From NCBI GenBank assembly GCA_018713255.1, contig DVFL01000002.1, forward strand, positions 124,001 to 188,000: a DNA stretch of 64,000 nucleotides. The letters are read 5' to 3'. The position numbers and the translations under genes were made by a program. Within the stretch, counting starts at the first letter, position 1. Every line of letters begins with the position of its first letter. Shown one piece after another: positions 41,966-51,124 of the stretch. A model generated the notes under the pieces. The model saw nothing but the letters and a program-made list of their open reading frames with translations. It ran no database searches and had not been told where the DNA came from. Origin of the DNA: Candidatus Cottocaccamicrobium excrementipullorum. GTDB lineage: Bacteria > Bacillota > Clostridia > Lachnospirales > Lachnospiraceae.

Positions 41966-42745
41966 CTATTTTTCCTCTTTTTCCGGCCTTTTTCCCAAAT
42001 AGCCTAAAAGTCTGGAAATTTCCTCAGCTTTCTTCTTCACTGCACGTCCAAGAGCGTGATAATCCTCCTCCGGCTTATAAAAACTTGAGGCGCTGATCGC
42101 TCCCAGCACGTTGCCTTCCCGGTCAAATATCGGCGCTCCTGCACACTCCATATGCTCCTCCACCTCTCTGGCATCTAAAGCATATCCCTGCTTTCTCACC
42201 GTCTCAAGCTCCTGCAGCAGCGCTTCCGCCGTCATAATCGTCCGGGGAGTTTTCTGACGGAAATGAATCTGGCTGATCACCTGCTGCCGCTGCTCCTCAT
42301 CAGTGTGAGCTAAAATCGCCTTTCCAAGAGAAGTACAGTAAACAGGATTCTTTGATCCTGCCGTAGCTGTGGTGATAATGGGATTTTCCGGCTCAAACTT
42401 GCACAGGTAAACAATCTCATGGCCAGAAAGCACGCCATAAAACACCGTCTTTCCAATCTGGCGGGAAAAAGCCCGAAGCTCTGGCTCAATTGTGCCGATC
42501 ACGTCCAAATGATTGGTGTAGCTGATGCCGATGCGGTAAGCGGTAAGACCGATAGTATATACCTGACGCTGACCTTTGGCTACATTCACCATGCCGGTCT
42601 CCGCCAGTGTGGTGATGATATCATATGCGCTGGTCTTCGGCAAATCCAGAGTTTCGCAAATCCTGTCTAAGGTAATCCCCTCTGGACATTGGGAAACCAA
42701 CTTTAAGATTTCAACGCTTCGTAATGTAGTTCTGTTCTGCTTCAT
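41966..42745 (-). CDS. IclR family transcriptional regulator, KdgR-like
   Basis: A 259-residue regulator with an N-terminal winged HTH (ITLDRICETLDLPKTSAYDIITTL, in parts ITLDRICETLDLPKTS and AYDIITTL) and a C-terminal IclR effector domain (GAPIFDREGNVLGAISAS). KdgR-type IclR proteins sense KDG. The gene lies directly upstream of kdgA-kdgK and downstream of the altronate dehydratase gene, so control of KDG metabolism through the palindromes at 41882 is likely. GAGAGGG precedes the ATG by six bases. Confidence 0.92.
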   Translation of the reverse strand: MKQNRTTLRSVEILKLVSQCPEGITLDRICETLDLPKTSAYDIITTLAETGMVNVAKGQRQVYTIGLTAYRIGISYTNHLDVIGTIEPELRAFSRQIGKTVFYGVLSGHEIVYLCKFEPENPIITTATAGSKNPVYCTSLGKAILAHTDEEQRQQVISQIHFRQKTPRTIMTAEALLQELETVRKQGYALDAREVEEHMECAGAPIFDREGNVLGAISASSFYKPEEDYHALGRAVKKKAEEISRLLGYLGKRPEKEEK

Positions 42746-42831
42746 GGGTTACCCTCTCTTCTGGAATTTCTCCGCCGGAACGGTCCGCCCTTAGTTGTGC
42801 CTAAGCTGTCTTCTGCCGCTGGTCTGAATAA

Positions 42832-44313
42832 TTACAAGGTTACTCCCTGCTTGAAAATTGCCCAGTCATGGAAGCCGGCAATCTCTGCCTTAACCGGTTT
42901 TCCCGAGGCAACATCCAGCACATACTGGAAAAGAGCAGCCGCCAAATCTTCCTTGGTGGCATCCTCCACCATCCGTCCTGCATTAAAGTCAATCCAATTT
43001 TTCTTATGCTCCGCCAGACGGGTGTTGCTGGAAATTTTTACCGTAGGAACTGGAGATGCAAAAGGCGTACCTCTTCCTGTGGTAAACAATACGATCTGCG
43101 CGCCGGACATGGCCAGAGCAGTAGCCGCCACCAGATCATTTCCAGGAGCGCTTAAAAGGTTAAGCCCTTTATTCTTCACCGGCTCTGCATATGCCAGCAC
43201 GCCCTTTACCGGTGAACTGCCTGATTTCTGGGTACAGCCAAGGGACTTATCTTCCAGCGTGGAAATACCGCCCTTCTTATTGCCGGGAGAAGGATTCTCA
43301 TAAATAGTCTGATTATGACTGGTAAAATAGTTTTTGAAATCATTAATCAGATGAACCGTCTTATCAAACAGCTCCGGCGTCTCGCAGCGGTTCATCAGAA
43401 TAGTTTCTGCCCCGAACATCTCCGGTACCTCTGTAAGAATGGTGGTGCCGCCCTTAGAGCAGAGAATATCTGAGAATGCGCCTACTACAGGGTTAGCCGT
43501 AATTCCAGACAGCCCGTCAGAACCGCCGCATTTCATGCCGATGATCAGCTCGCTGGCATCAATCTTTTCCCGCTTAAAGGATCCGGCATAGGCTGCAAGC
43601 TCTTCCATAATCTTCATCGCCTCTGCCTGCTCATCTTCCACATCCTGACACTGCAGGAAGCGAACCCGGTCCTTGTCATACTCTCCGATATAATCCATCA
43701 AAACCGGGATATTGCTGTTCTCACAGCCCAGTCCCAGAACCAGAACCCCGCCTGCATTAGGATGATGAATCATATCTGCCAGAATCTTTCTGGTGTTTTC
43801 CTGATCATCTCCCATTTGTGAACATCCGTAGGGATGCACAAAAGCTGCCACTGCATCAATGGTTCCGCCCACAAATTTCTGAGACTCTTTTTCAATCGCT
43901 TTAGCGATAGAATTCACACAGCCTACCGTGGGAATAATCCAGAGCTCATTGCGGACGCCTGCTCTGCCGTCTTTTCTGCGGAAGCCTTCAAAATATGCGT
44001 GCTCTGTCTCCTTAAACTCGGAATGTACCGGCTCATAAGTGTAAGTCAGCAGATCTCCTAAGGCAGTTTTCAAATTATGAACATGCACCCACTGGCCTTT
44101 TTTAATATCCTCCTTGGCATGTCCAATGCGGAAACCATACTTAATGACATCACTGCCGGCCTTGATGTCTGTTAAGGCGAATTTGTGCCCCTGGGGAATC
44201 TCTTCCAGGGTAGTCACCTGTGTCCCGCCAACCTCAAGAGTCGTGCCTGCCGGAATAGGGCGGAGGGCTACTGCAACATTGTCGTCCTCGTGGATCTTTA
44301 CAAAGTCCTGCAT
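42832..44313 (-). CDS. uxaA: altronate dehydratase (UxaA family)
   Basis: Dehydrates D-altronate to 2-keto-3-deoxygluconate. The 493 residues hold the fused SAF-like N-terminal domain (MQDFVKIHEDDNVAVAL, AGTTLEVGG) and the large UxaA domain with FRRKDGRAGVRNELWIIPTVGCVN (split: GRAGVRNELWIIPTVGC), VHPYGCSQ, GLGCENSN, GMKCGGSDGLSGITANP and TTGRGTPFASPVPTVKI. Conserved Cys residues fit its iron-dependent mechanism. GGAGAAG is placed before the ATG at 44313. The promoter carries a LacI-type operator. Confidence 0.95.
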   Translation of the reverse strand: MQDFVKIHEDDNVAVALRPIPAGTTLEVGGTQVTTLEEIPQGHKFALTDIKAGSDVIKYGFRIGHAKEDIKKGQWVHVHNLKTALGDLLTYTYEPVHSEFKETEHAYFEGFRRKDGRAGVRNELWIIPTVGCVNSIAKAIEKESQKFVGGTIDAVAAFVHPYGCSQMGDDQENTRKILADMIHHPNAGGVLVLGLGCENSNIPVLMDYIGEYDKDRVRFLQCQDVEDEQAEAMKIMEELAAYAGSFKREKIDASELIIGMKCGGSDGLSGITANPVVGAFSDILCSKGGTTILTEVPEMFGAETILMNRCETPELFDKTVHLINDFKNYFTSHNQTIYENPSPGNKKGGISTLEDKSLGCTQKSGSSPVKGVLAYAEPVKNKGLNLLSAPGNDLVAATALAMSGAQIVLFTTGRGTPFASPVPTVKISSNTRLAEHKKNWIDFNAGRMVEDATKEDLAAALFQYVLDVASGKPVKAEIAGFHDWAIFKQGVTL

Positions 44314-44368
44314 TTTTTCTTCTCCTCTTCTCCTCCAATTTGCGCCTGCAAACCTTGGATAATCATGA

Positions 44369-44384
44369 TTGTAAGTGCTTACAA
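44369..44384. promoter_or_regulatory. LacI-type operator at the uxaA promoter
   Basis: Palindrome TTGTAAGTGCTTACAA, immediately downstream of the uxaA -10 element. It matches the second site at 44473-44486 at all but one position of the 14-base core. Confidence 0.85.
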
Positions 44385-44386
44385 TT

Positions 44387-44415
44387 ATTCTACAAAAAAC
44401 TGTAGAGAAAGTCAA
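44387..44415 (-). promoter_or_regulatory. uxaA promoter
   Basis: TTGACT (44410-44415), 17-base spacer, TAGAAT (44387-44392) on the minus strand, back to back with the LacI gene promoter. Confidence 0.8.
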
Positions 44416-44433
44416 TAAAAAAATAGAAACCTG

Positions 44434-44462
44434 TTGCAATGTTTGTTCACAATGAGTATAAT
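44434..44462 (+). promoter_or_regulatory. promoter of the LacI-uxaC operon
   Basis: TTGCAA (44434-44439), 17-base spacer, perfect TATAAT (44457-44462). Confidence 0.85.
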
Positions 44463-44472
44463 AAACTTAGCT

Positions 44473-44486
44473 TGTAAGTACTTACA
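44473..44486. promoter_or_regulatory. LacI-type operator, autoregulatory site
   Basis: Palindrome TGTAAGTACTTACA about ten bases downstream of the -10 element and 16 bases before the LacI gene start. Confidence 0.85.
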
Positions 44487-44502
44487 GAATTGAGGTGACC
44501 GG

Positions 44503-45504
44503 ATGAATATCTATGACGTATCCAAAAAAGCTAATGTTTCCATCGCTACGGTATCCCGGGTGTTAAACGGGAATCCTAATGTCAGCGATAAAACCAGAGC
44601 GAAGGTTCTGGCCGTTATGGAACAGCTGGGTTATACGCCCAATGTGTTTGCCCGGGGGCTCGGCTTAAATACAATGAAGACCATCGGCATTATGTGCTCT
44701 GATTCTTCTGATTTGTATTTAGCCAATGCCATATATTACCTGGAACGTGATCTTCGTTCCAACGGCTATGATTCCATCCTCTGCTGTACCGGCTACGAGC
44801 TGGAGACGAAGCAAAAATATTTTGATCTGCTTTGTTCCAAGCGGGTGGATGCCATTATCCTGGCCGGCTCTAAATTTATAGAGATGAAACCCAGGGACAA
44901 CACCTATATTCTGGACGCCGCAGAAAAAATTCCCATTATGCTGGTAAACGGATATTTGGAAGGAGACAACATCTACTCTACTGTCTGCGATGACAAGGCT
45001 GCCGTTTATCAAGCGGCTTCCTTGCTAATTCAGTCCGGAAGGCAGAAACTTCTTTATGTTTATACCAGCACATCCTACAGCGGAACCAACAAGCTCCAGG
45101 GATTTAAGGACGCTTTGTCCGATGCTGGCATGAAAATCGACCCTGCCTATATCCGCCAGTGCGCCAAGGACATTACAGCTGCCAAGGAATTATTTCTGGC
45201 TCTGGATAAAGAGGGGCTGAAATTTGATGCAGTGATAACCTCAGATGATTCTCTTGCTGCCGGAGCTGTAAAGTTTGCCCATGAGGCAGGACTGTCGATT
45301 CCCGACCGTCTTTCCATCATCGGCTACAACAACTCTATTCTCTCTCTCTGCTCCGATCCGGAACTGACTTCCATTGACAGCAAAGTAGAGGCCCTGTGCA
45401 CCACCACAGTTAATACCCTCATGGGTGTCTTCAACGGTGGAAATGTCCCCAGCCGGACAACCATCGCTGCTGATCTAATAAAGCGTGAGACCACCAATTT
45501 TTAA
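44503..45504 (+). CDS. LacI family regulator of uronate genes
   Basis: A 333-residue regulator with the LacI HTH MNIYDVSKKANVSIATVSRVLNG (split: IYDVSKKANVSIATVSRVLNG is shortened here to VSIATVSRVLNG), hinge helix region and periplasmic-binding-like effector domain (IDPAYIRQCAKDITAAKELF, VITSDDSLAAGAVKFA). It is the first gene before uxaC, and divergent from uxaA, with matching operators in both promoters. The effector is therefore probably a hexuronate or its catabolite. Confidence 0.93.
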   Translation: MNIYDVSKKANVSIATVSRVLNGNPNVSDKTRAKVLAVMEQLGYTPNVFARGLGLNTMKTIGIMCSDSSDLYLANAIYYLERDLRSNGYDSILCCTGYELETKQKYFDLLCSKRVDAIILAGSKFIEMKPRDNTYILDAAEKIPIMLVNGYLEGDNIYSTVCDDKAAVYQAASLLIQSGRQKLLYVYTSTSYSGTNKLQGFKDALSDAGMKIDPAYIRQCAKDITAAKELFLALDKEGLKFDAVITSDDSLAAGAVKFAHEAGLSIPDRLSIIGYNNSILSLCSDPELTSIDSKVEALCTTTVNTLMGVFNGGNVPSRTTIAADLIKRETTNF

Positions 45505-45522
45505 TTTAAGGAGGAAGTACCT

Positions 45523-46929
45523 ATGCAACCATTTATGGACAAAGACTTCATGCTGAACACCGAAACGGCAAAAAAGCTGTATCATGAGTATGCAGAAAAT
45601 ATGCCAATTGTGGACTATCACTGCCACATCAATCCTCAGGAAATCTATGAGGACCGGAAATTTGATAACATTACCCAGGTTTGGCTGGGCGGAGATCATT
45701 ATAAGTGGCGTCAGATGCGTTCCAACGGCATTGACGAAAAATACGTAACCGGAGACAGCACCGACCGTGAGAAATTCCAGGCCTGGGCAGAAACCATGCC
45801 AAAGCTCATTGGAAACCCGCTGTATCACTGGAGCCATCTGGAGCTTCGCAAATATTTCGGCTATCAGGGCTACTTAAACGGCGACACCGCTGAAGAAGTA
45901 TGGAACCTGTGCAATGCCAAGCTTCAGGAAGACGGCATGACTGTCCGCAATTTAATCCGTCAGTCCAATGTAAAATTAATCTGTACCACAGATGATCCGG
46001 TGGATTCTCTGGAATGGCATGAGAAGATTGCTGCTGATCCTACCTTCGAGGTAAAGGTTCTTCCCGCATGGCGTCCAGACAAGGCCATGAACGTAGAAAA
46101 GCCAACCTACGCCGAATACATTGACACCCTTTCCCAGGTAAGCGGCATTAAGGTAACCAACTTCCAGACATTAAAAGATGCATTAAAGAACCGGATGGAA
46201 TTCTTCAACGCCCATGGCTGCCTGGTTTCCGATCACGCTCTGGAGTATGTAATGTACGTTCCTGCTGACGAAGTAGAGCTGGACAGCATTATTGCCAAGA
46301 GCCTGAATCATGAGACCATCACCAAGGATGAAGAATTAAAATTCAAGACTGCATTCATGCTGTTTGTTGCAAAAGAATATCACAAGATGGGCTGGACCAT
46401 GCAGCTTCATTATGGCTGCAAGCGTGACAACAACGCTTACATGTTTGAGCAGTTAGGACCTGACACCGGATTTGACTGCATCAACAATTACGCTCCCAGC
46501 GCACAGATGGCAGATTTCTTAAACGCGTTAAGCGCAACCAATGAAATTCCCAAGACCATCATTTACTCCTTAAATCCCAACGACAACGCTTCCATCGGCA
46601 CCATCTTAGGCTGCTTCCAGAGTCCAGAAACTGCTGGAAAACTGCAGCAGGGTTCCGCTTGGTGGTTCAATGATCACTTTGTCGGCATGACCGAGCAGAT
46701 GACTTCTCTGGCCAACTTAGGATGCTTCGGCAACTTCATCGGTATGCTTACCGATTCCAGAAGCTTCTTATCCTACACCAGACATGACTACTTCCGCCGG
46801 ATCCTCTGCCGTCTGATTGGCGGTTGGGTAGAGGAAGGAATGTATCCTGACGATACCAAAGCTCTGGAAACCATTGTTAAGGGCATCTGCTATGACAACG
46901 CCGTTAAGTATTTCGGCTTTCCGGTTTAA
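45523..46929 (+). CDS. uxaC: glucuronate isomerase
   Basis: Interconverts D-glucuronate/D-fructuronate and D-galacturonate/D-tagaturonate. The 468-residue TIM-barrel amidohydrolase-like enzyme has the family signature [24 protein letters not shown]-like [21 protein letters not shown] (short: [13 protein letters not shown]), [36 protein letters not shown] and the C-terminal [24 protein letters not shown] (short: [16 protein letters not shown]). AGGAGG is eight bases before the ATG. It follows the LacI gene by 18 bases. Confidence 0.97.
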   Translation: [468 protein letters not shown]

Positions 46930-46989
46930 TTTCTGCCAAACAGCTGAAGGGCCTTCAGGCCCCTGACCAATCTATATCCGAGCTGAACA

Positions 46990-47039
46990 CAAAACTGCTG
47001 CAGAGCCAGGGAGTTTTCCTGATTCTGCAGCAGTTTTTC
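46990..47039 (+). terminator. terminator of the LacI-uxaC operon
   Basis: Arms AAAACTGCTGCAGA / TCTGCAGCAGTTTT with a GCCAGGGAGTTTTCCTGAT loop, then T-rich sequence. Confidence 0.85.
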
Positions 47040-47080
47040 AGCCTATGAATCATATCACAAAAGAAATCGAGGAACTTTCC

Positions 47081-48439
47081 ATGAATAAATCATCATCATC
47101 CCTCATGACAGAAGGACCGATCTGGAAAAAAATCATTGGTTTTGCTGTCCCTCTGTTTCTGGGCAATCTGTTTCAGCAGCTTTACAACACCGCAGATTCC
47201 CTGATTGTAGGAAATTTTCTGGGAAGCAGCGCCCTGGCTGCCGTCAGTTCTTCAGGAAACCTGATTAACCTGATGGTAGGTTTATTTAACGGCATTGCCG
47301 TTGGCGCCGGCGTTGTAGTGGCACGGTATTACGGTGCACGAAAGGCGGATATGGTTCAGAAATCCATTCATACCATCATCGCTTTCGGTGTGGCTGCAGG
47401 AATTCTGCTGACCATCTTTGCCGTATCCTTCTCTCCTTCCATTCTTCGCCTGATGGGGACTCCAGAAGAAGTTCTTCCCAACTCCATCATTTATTTCCGG
47501 GTGTATTTTTCCGGTTCCCTGGCCTTTGTGCTGTATAATATTTTCGTAGGTATTCTCCAGGCCACAGGCGACAGCCGACATCCTCTGATCTATCTGATGA
47601 TTTCTTCTGGCGTTAACGTGGTGCTGGATGTGTTTTTTGTGGCAGGTCTGGGCATGGGAGTAGGCTCCGCCGCCTTCGCCACGGTGATTTCCCAGATTGT
47701 CAGCGCTCTGCTTTGTCTGATTCATCTCATGAGAGCTCCAGAAGAGTACCGGGTGAGCTTAAGAAAAATCGGCTTCGACTTATCCATGCTGCGGCAGATT
47801 ATCGGGAACGGACTTCCTGCAGGCCTTCAGAATTCCATTATTTCGCTGGCCAACGTAGTGGTTCAGTCCAACATCAATCAGTTCGGCTCCACCGCCATGG
47901 CAGGCTGCGGATCCTACACCAAAATTGAAGGATTCGGCTTTCTTCCTGTAACCTGCTTCGCCCTCTCGCTCACCACATTCGTCAGCCAGAATCTGGGGGC
48001 AGGAAAATACGATCGGGTGAGAAAAGGAGCCGTTTTCGGCATCCTCTGTTCCATTACCGCAGCGGAAGTGGTGGGAATCGTCATCAATGTATTCTCTCCT
48101 TACCTGATTTCCCTGTTCAACAGCGATCCTCAGGTAATCTCCTACGGCGTGGCACAGGCCAAAACCGTCACCCTCTTTTATTTTCTTCTGGCCTTCTCCC
48201 ACTGCATGGCAGGCATTTTCCGAGGCGCCGGAAAATCCATTGTTCCCATGCTGGTGATGATGATCTGCTGGTGCATTATCCGGGTGACCTACATTACCAT
48301 CGCCGTGAAATTCTTCCCGGTGATCAACACCATCTTCTGGGCATATCCCATCACCTGGACCTTAAGCTCGGCGGTTCTGCTGATCTATTACAGCAAATTT
48401 AAGCTGCCGGGGCAGGATCGTCAGACGGCAGCATCATGA
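47081..48439 (+). CDS. MATE family efflux transporter
   Basis: A 452-residue cation-coupled multidrug exporter with twelve predicted membrane segments in two similar bundles. Typical sequence is FAVPLFLGNLFQQLYNTADS near the N-terminus and GLPAGLQNSIISLANVVVQS at the start of the second half. Start is ATG at 47081 with GAGGAA six bases upstream; the ATG at 47045 overlaps the preceding terminator region and has no ribosome binding site. Substrate unknown. It stands alone. Confidence 0.93.
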   Translation: MNKSSSSLMTEGPIWKKIIGFAVPLFLGNLFQQLYNTADSLIVGNFLGSSALAAVSSSGNLINLMVGLFNGIAVGAGVVVARYYGARKADMVQKSIHTIIAFGVAAGILLTIFAVSFSPSILRLMGTPEEVLPNSIIYFRVYFSGSLAFVLYNIFVGILQATGDSRHPLIYLMISSGVNVVLDVFFVAGLGMGVGSAAFATVISQIVSALLCLIHLMRAPEEYRVSLRKIGFDLSMLRQIIGNGLPAGLQNSIISLANVVVQSNINQFGSTAMAGCGSYTKIEGFGFLPVTCFALSLTTFVSQNLGAGKYDRVRKGAVFGILCSITAAEVVGIVINVFSPYLISLFNSDPQVISYGVAQAKTVTLFYFLLAFSHCMAGIFRGAGKSIVPMLVMMICWCIIRVTYITIAVKFFPVINTIFWAYPITWTLSSAVLLIYYSKFKLPGQDRQTAAS

Positions 48440-48490
48440 TTTTAGATTGATAAACCGCTGCGCTCCGCTAAAAAGTCTAAGATTTCGCTG

Positions 48491-48543
48491 AAAAAACAGA
48501 CTGAACGCTCGGCAAAATTTGCCTGCATCCAGTCTGTTTTTCT
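48491..48543. terminator. bidirectional terminator between the MATE and yebC genes
   Basis: Arms AAAAACAGACTG and CAGTCTGTTTTT around GAACGCTCGGCAAAATTTGCCTGC-like loop sequence; works for both convergent genes. Confidence 0.75.
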
Positions 48544-48595
48544 CATTTTTATGAATTTTAGTAAAAATCAAAATTCCTCGCTCAACCAAGAATAA

Positions 48596-49324
48596 TTATT
48601 CATCCCAGTTATGATATACCGCCTGAACATCGTCATCTGCATCCAAAAGATCCAGAATCCGGTTCATCTTTTTAATGGAATCCTCGTCGCTTAATTCTAC
48701 CCAGGTCTGGGGGATCATGGTGACGCCGGCTTCCATCATGGGGATATTTTCCTTCTCCAGGGCTTCTCTTACCTGGCTGAAATTATCCGGATCGGTATAC
48801 ACCTCATAGCTGTCCTCTTCTTCAGAGAAATCTTCTGCTCCTGCGTCCAGAGCCATCATCATCAGATCATCAGGATCCACATCGCACTCTTCCTTGTCGA
48901 TGATAATCTGCCCCTTCTTATCAAACATATAGGAAACGCTTCCTGGAGTGCCTACATTTCCGCCGCCCTTGGTAAAAGCGCTTCTTACATTTGCAGCAGT
49001 ACGGTTCTTGTTGTCCGTCAGCGCATCTACGATAATGGCTACGCCGCCGGGGCCGTAGCCTTCATAAGTCAGTGTCTCGTAATTTACAGAGTTGGCATCG
49101 CCGGCAGCCTTCTTGATTCCACGGTCAATGGTATCGTTGGGCATGTTGTTGGCTTTCGCCTTGGCAATCACATCTCTTAACTTGCTGTTGTTGGCCGGAT
49201 CTGGACCGCCCTCCTTTACAGCAACTGCAATTTCACGACCGATAACGGTAAAAATCTTTCCCTTAGCCGCATCGTTTTTCTCTTTTTTGTGCTTAATATT
49301 GGCAAATTTAGAATGTCCTGACAT
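48596..49324 (-). CDS. yebC: YebC/PmpR-type (TACO1 family) regulator
   Basis: A 242-residue protein of the YebC family, which relieves ribosome stalling or acts in transcription depending on the member. Signature start [22 protein letters not shown], then [59 protein letters not shown] (short: [18 protein letters not shown]) and [19 protein letters not shown]. Length and domain pattern are standard. Monocistronic. Confidence 0.96.
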   Translation of the reverse strand: MSGHSKFANIKHKKEKNDAAKGKIFTVIGREIAVAVKEGGPDPANNSKLRDVIAKAKANNMPNDTIDRGIKKAAGDANSVNYETLTYEGYGPGGVAIIVDALTDNKNRTAANVRSAFTKGGGNVGTPGSVSYMFDKKGQIIIDKEECDVDPDDLMMMALDAGAEDFSEEEDSYEVYTDPDNFSQVREALEKENIPMMEAGVTMIPQTWVELSDEDSIKKMNRILDLLDADDDVQAVYHNWDE

Positions 49325-49431
49325 CTTTCAATACTCCTTTTTTTACCTTCTGTCCATGTACATCCTTTTTATTTTATCACCCTTTCTTCTTCATGGCAAG
49401 TACCAGATTTGCCATAATTTTACCGGTCCGT

Positions 49432-49779
49432 CTATGTATCCAACTCAAGACTGACCATTAACGCCGTATTTACCTGTTCCAGCAAGCTGTCGTCAATGTG
49501 GCAGATCTTCTCCTTCAGGCGCATCTTATCAATTGTCCGCAGCTGCTCTAACAGGATCACAGAATCCTTTACCATATTGCATCTTTTCGTGTCCAGCTCC
49601 ACATGTGTAGGCAGCTTCGCTTTATTCATTTTAGAGGTAATGGCCGCACAGATGACCGTAGGGCTGTGACGGTTTCCCACATCGTTCTGAATAATCAGCA
49701 CTGGCCGGATTCCGCCCTGCTCCGAACCTACCACCGGTCTTAAATCTGCATAATATACATCGCCTCGTCTGATTGTCAC
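49432..49779 (-). CDS. MazF/EndoA-type endoribonuclease toxin
   Basis: A 115-residue PemK/MazF-fold protein: [44 protein letters not shown] and [13 protein letters not shown] (RTIDK is diagnostic of the EndoA group). The start is GTG at 49779, with GGAG ten bases or GAGG four bases upstream; an ATG at 49800 has none. It follows alr, as ndoA does in Bacillus, but no antitoxin (EndoAI/MazE) gene is found in the 138 bases between. The gene may use an antitoxin encoded elsewhere. Confidence 0.9.
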   Translation of the reverse strand: MTIRRGDVYYADLRPVVGSEQGGIRPVLIIQNDVGNRHSPTVICAAITSKMNKAKLPTHVELDTKRCNMVKDSVILLEQLRTIDKMRLKEKICHIDDSLLEQVNTALMVSLELDT

Positions 49780-49917
49780 GTTCCTCACACTCCATATCAT
49801 AATTCTAAGGGTAGTATGGCCCGTTTTTTCCCTCTTATACATTATGATATGTAAGCGCCGCTAAAACTCCTCTCTTAAGACAGGATATCTTCAGCCGTCA
49901 AAAAACGCAATAAGGCT

Positions 49918-51102
49918 TCAGCATTCAAAATCCTGGTAGCGGTCATCAAAATAATCCTTTTTCCCCACTGCTTTTCCGCCGGAAAAATAAATTCTAGGAA
50001 CCCGCTTTCCCAAACCGCATAACAGTTCGTAATGAAAGCCTCCTCCTGCCTCGGCCAAATCTTCTGCGGTAATCTCTTGATCTCCGTCCTTTCCAATCAA
50101 GGTTACCTGGTCGTTCTCTTCAATTCCTTCCAAACCTGTAATGTCCACCATAAACTGGTCCATACAGATCCTGCCCACCACAGGAGCCTTCTGCCCTCGG
50201 ATCAGAACCCATCCTTTTCCCGAAAGATACCGGGGATATCCATCTCCGTAGCCAGCCGGTATCGTAGCAATGCGCATGGGAACCTCAGCCTTGAATGTTC
50301 CTCCATAGCTTATCTCTGTTCCTGGTTCGATGGACTTAATGTAAGTAACATGACTCTTCAGCTCAAGAGCCGGCGTAAGCTTCACCGCTTCACGATTCAC
50401 CTCCTGGGAAGGATAAAGACCATAAATTGAAATACCGGCCCTCACCAGATCAAACTCCACGCCGAGGGAATCAATAATTCCCGCGCTGTTGGCGCAATGT
50501 TTAATCGGGATTTGAACGCCCTCTTTTTCCAGCATCTTCACAAAGGCCTGATATTGGGCAATCTGCGCCATGGTTTTCGTTTTATCCTCTTCATCTGCGG
50601 TGGCAAAGTGCGTGAACATTCCCTCCAGATAGATCCCTGGAAGAGACATCAGCCGGCTGATTAATTCCGCCGACTGCTGGTCCGGCTTCATGCCGATACG
50701 GCTCATCCCTGTATCCAGAGCCAGATGAAAAGGCGCCCTCTTCTTCAACGCAGCCGCTCTGGCTGAAAATTCCCTGATGGTTTTTTCTTCAAACAGCACG
50801 GGACGAATCTGATGCTCAATTAACTCATCATACCAGCAGGGGTGCACCGGTCCCAAAATCAAAATCGGCTTTTTAACGCCATGGCGGCATAAATTCAACC
50901 CTTCCTCCGCCGCAGCCACCGCATATCCTTCCACATACGGTTCAATGGCCTTTGCCACCGGAACCGCCCCATGTCCATATCCGTCAGCCTTAAGCACGCC
51001 GATTATCCCCGTTTTTTCAGGGAGATTCGCCTTCATGGCCTTCATGTTTTCCTTCAGCGCATCCAGATTTACGGCCGCATACACCCTGCTGTATCTGTCC
51101 AT
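49918..51102 (-). CDS. alr: alanine racemase
   Basis: PLP-dependent enzyme making D-alanine for peptidoglycan. The 394 residues include the Schiff-base lysine motif VLKADGYGHGA near residue 40, LALDTGMSRIG, THFATADEED, the ISYGGTF catalytic tyrosine region (the usual GYGxxF variant), RIATIPAGYGDGYPR and GRICMDQFMVDIT. AGGAGG lies about 12 bases before the ATG. It is 22 bases downstream of the NAD(P)HX repair gene, and forms the usual Firmicute gene neighbourhood with it. Confidence 0.96.
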   Translation of the reverse strand: MDRYSRVYAAVNLDALKENMKAMKANLPEKTGIIGVLKADGYGHGAVPVAKAIEPYVEGYAVAAAEEGLNLCRHGVKKPILILGPVHPCWYDELIEHQIRPVLFEEKTIREFSARAAALKKRAPFHLALDTGMSRIGMKPDQQSAELISRLMSLPGIYLEGMFTHFATADEEDKTKTMAQIAQYQAFVKMLEKEGVQIPIKHCANSAGIIDSLGVEFDLVRAGISIYGLYPSQEVNREAVKLTPALELKSHVTYIKSIEPGTEISYGGTFKAEVPMRIATIPAGYGDGYPRYLSGKGWVLIRGQKAPVVGRICMDQFMVDITGLEGIEENDQVTLIGKDGDQEITAEDLAEAGGGFHYELLCGLGKRVPRIYFSGGKAVGKKDYFDDRYQDFEC

Positions 51103-51124
51103 TTGTTTTTCTTGCCTCCTGATG

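Noticed and set aside
49875-50096. Second frame at the 3' end of alr, suggestive of a frameshift
   Set aside because: The alr frame is complete and of normal length with its expected C-terminal motifs, so the other frame is a shadow.
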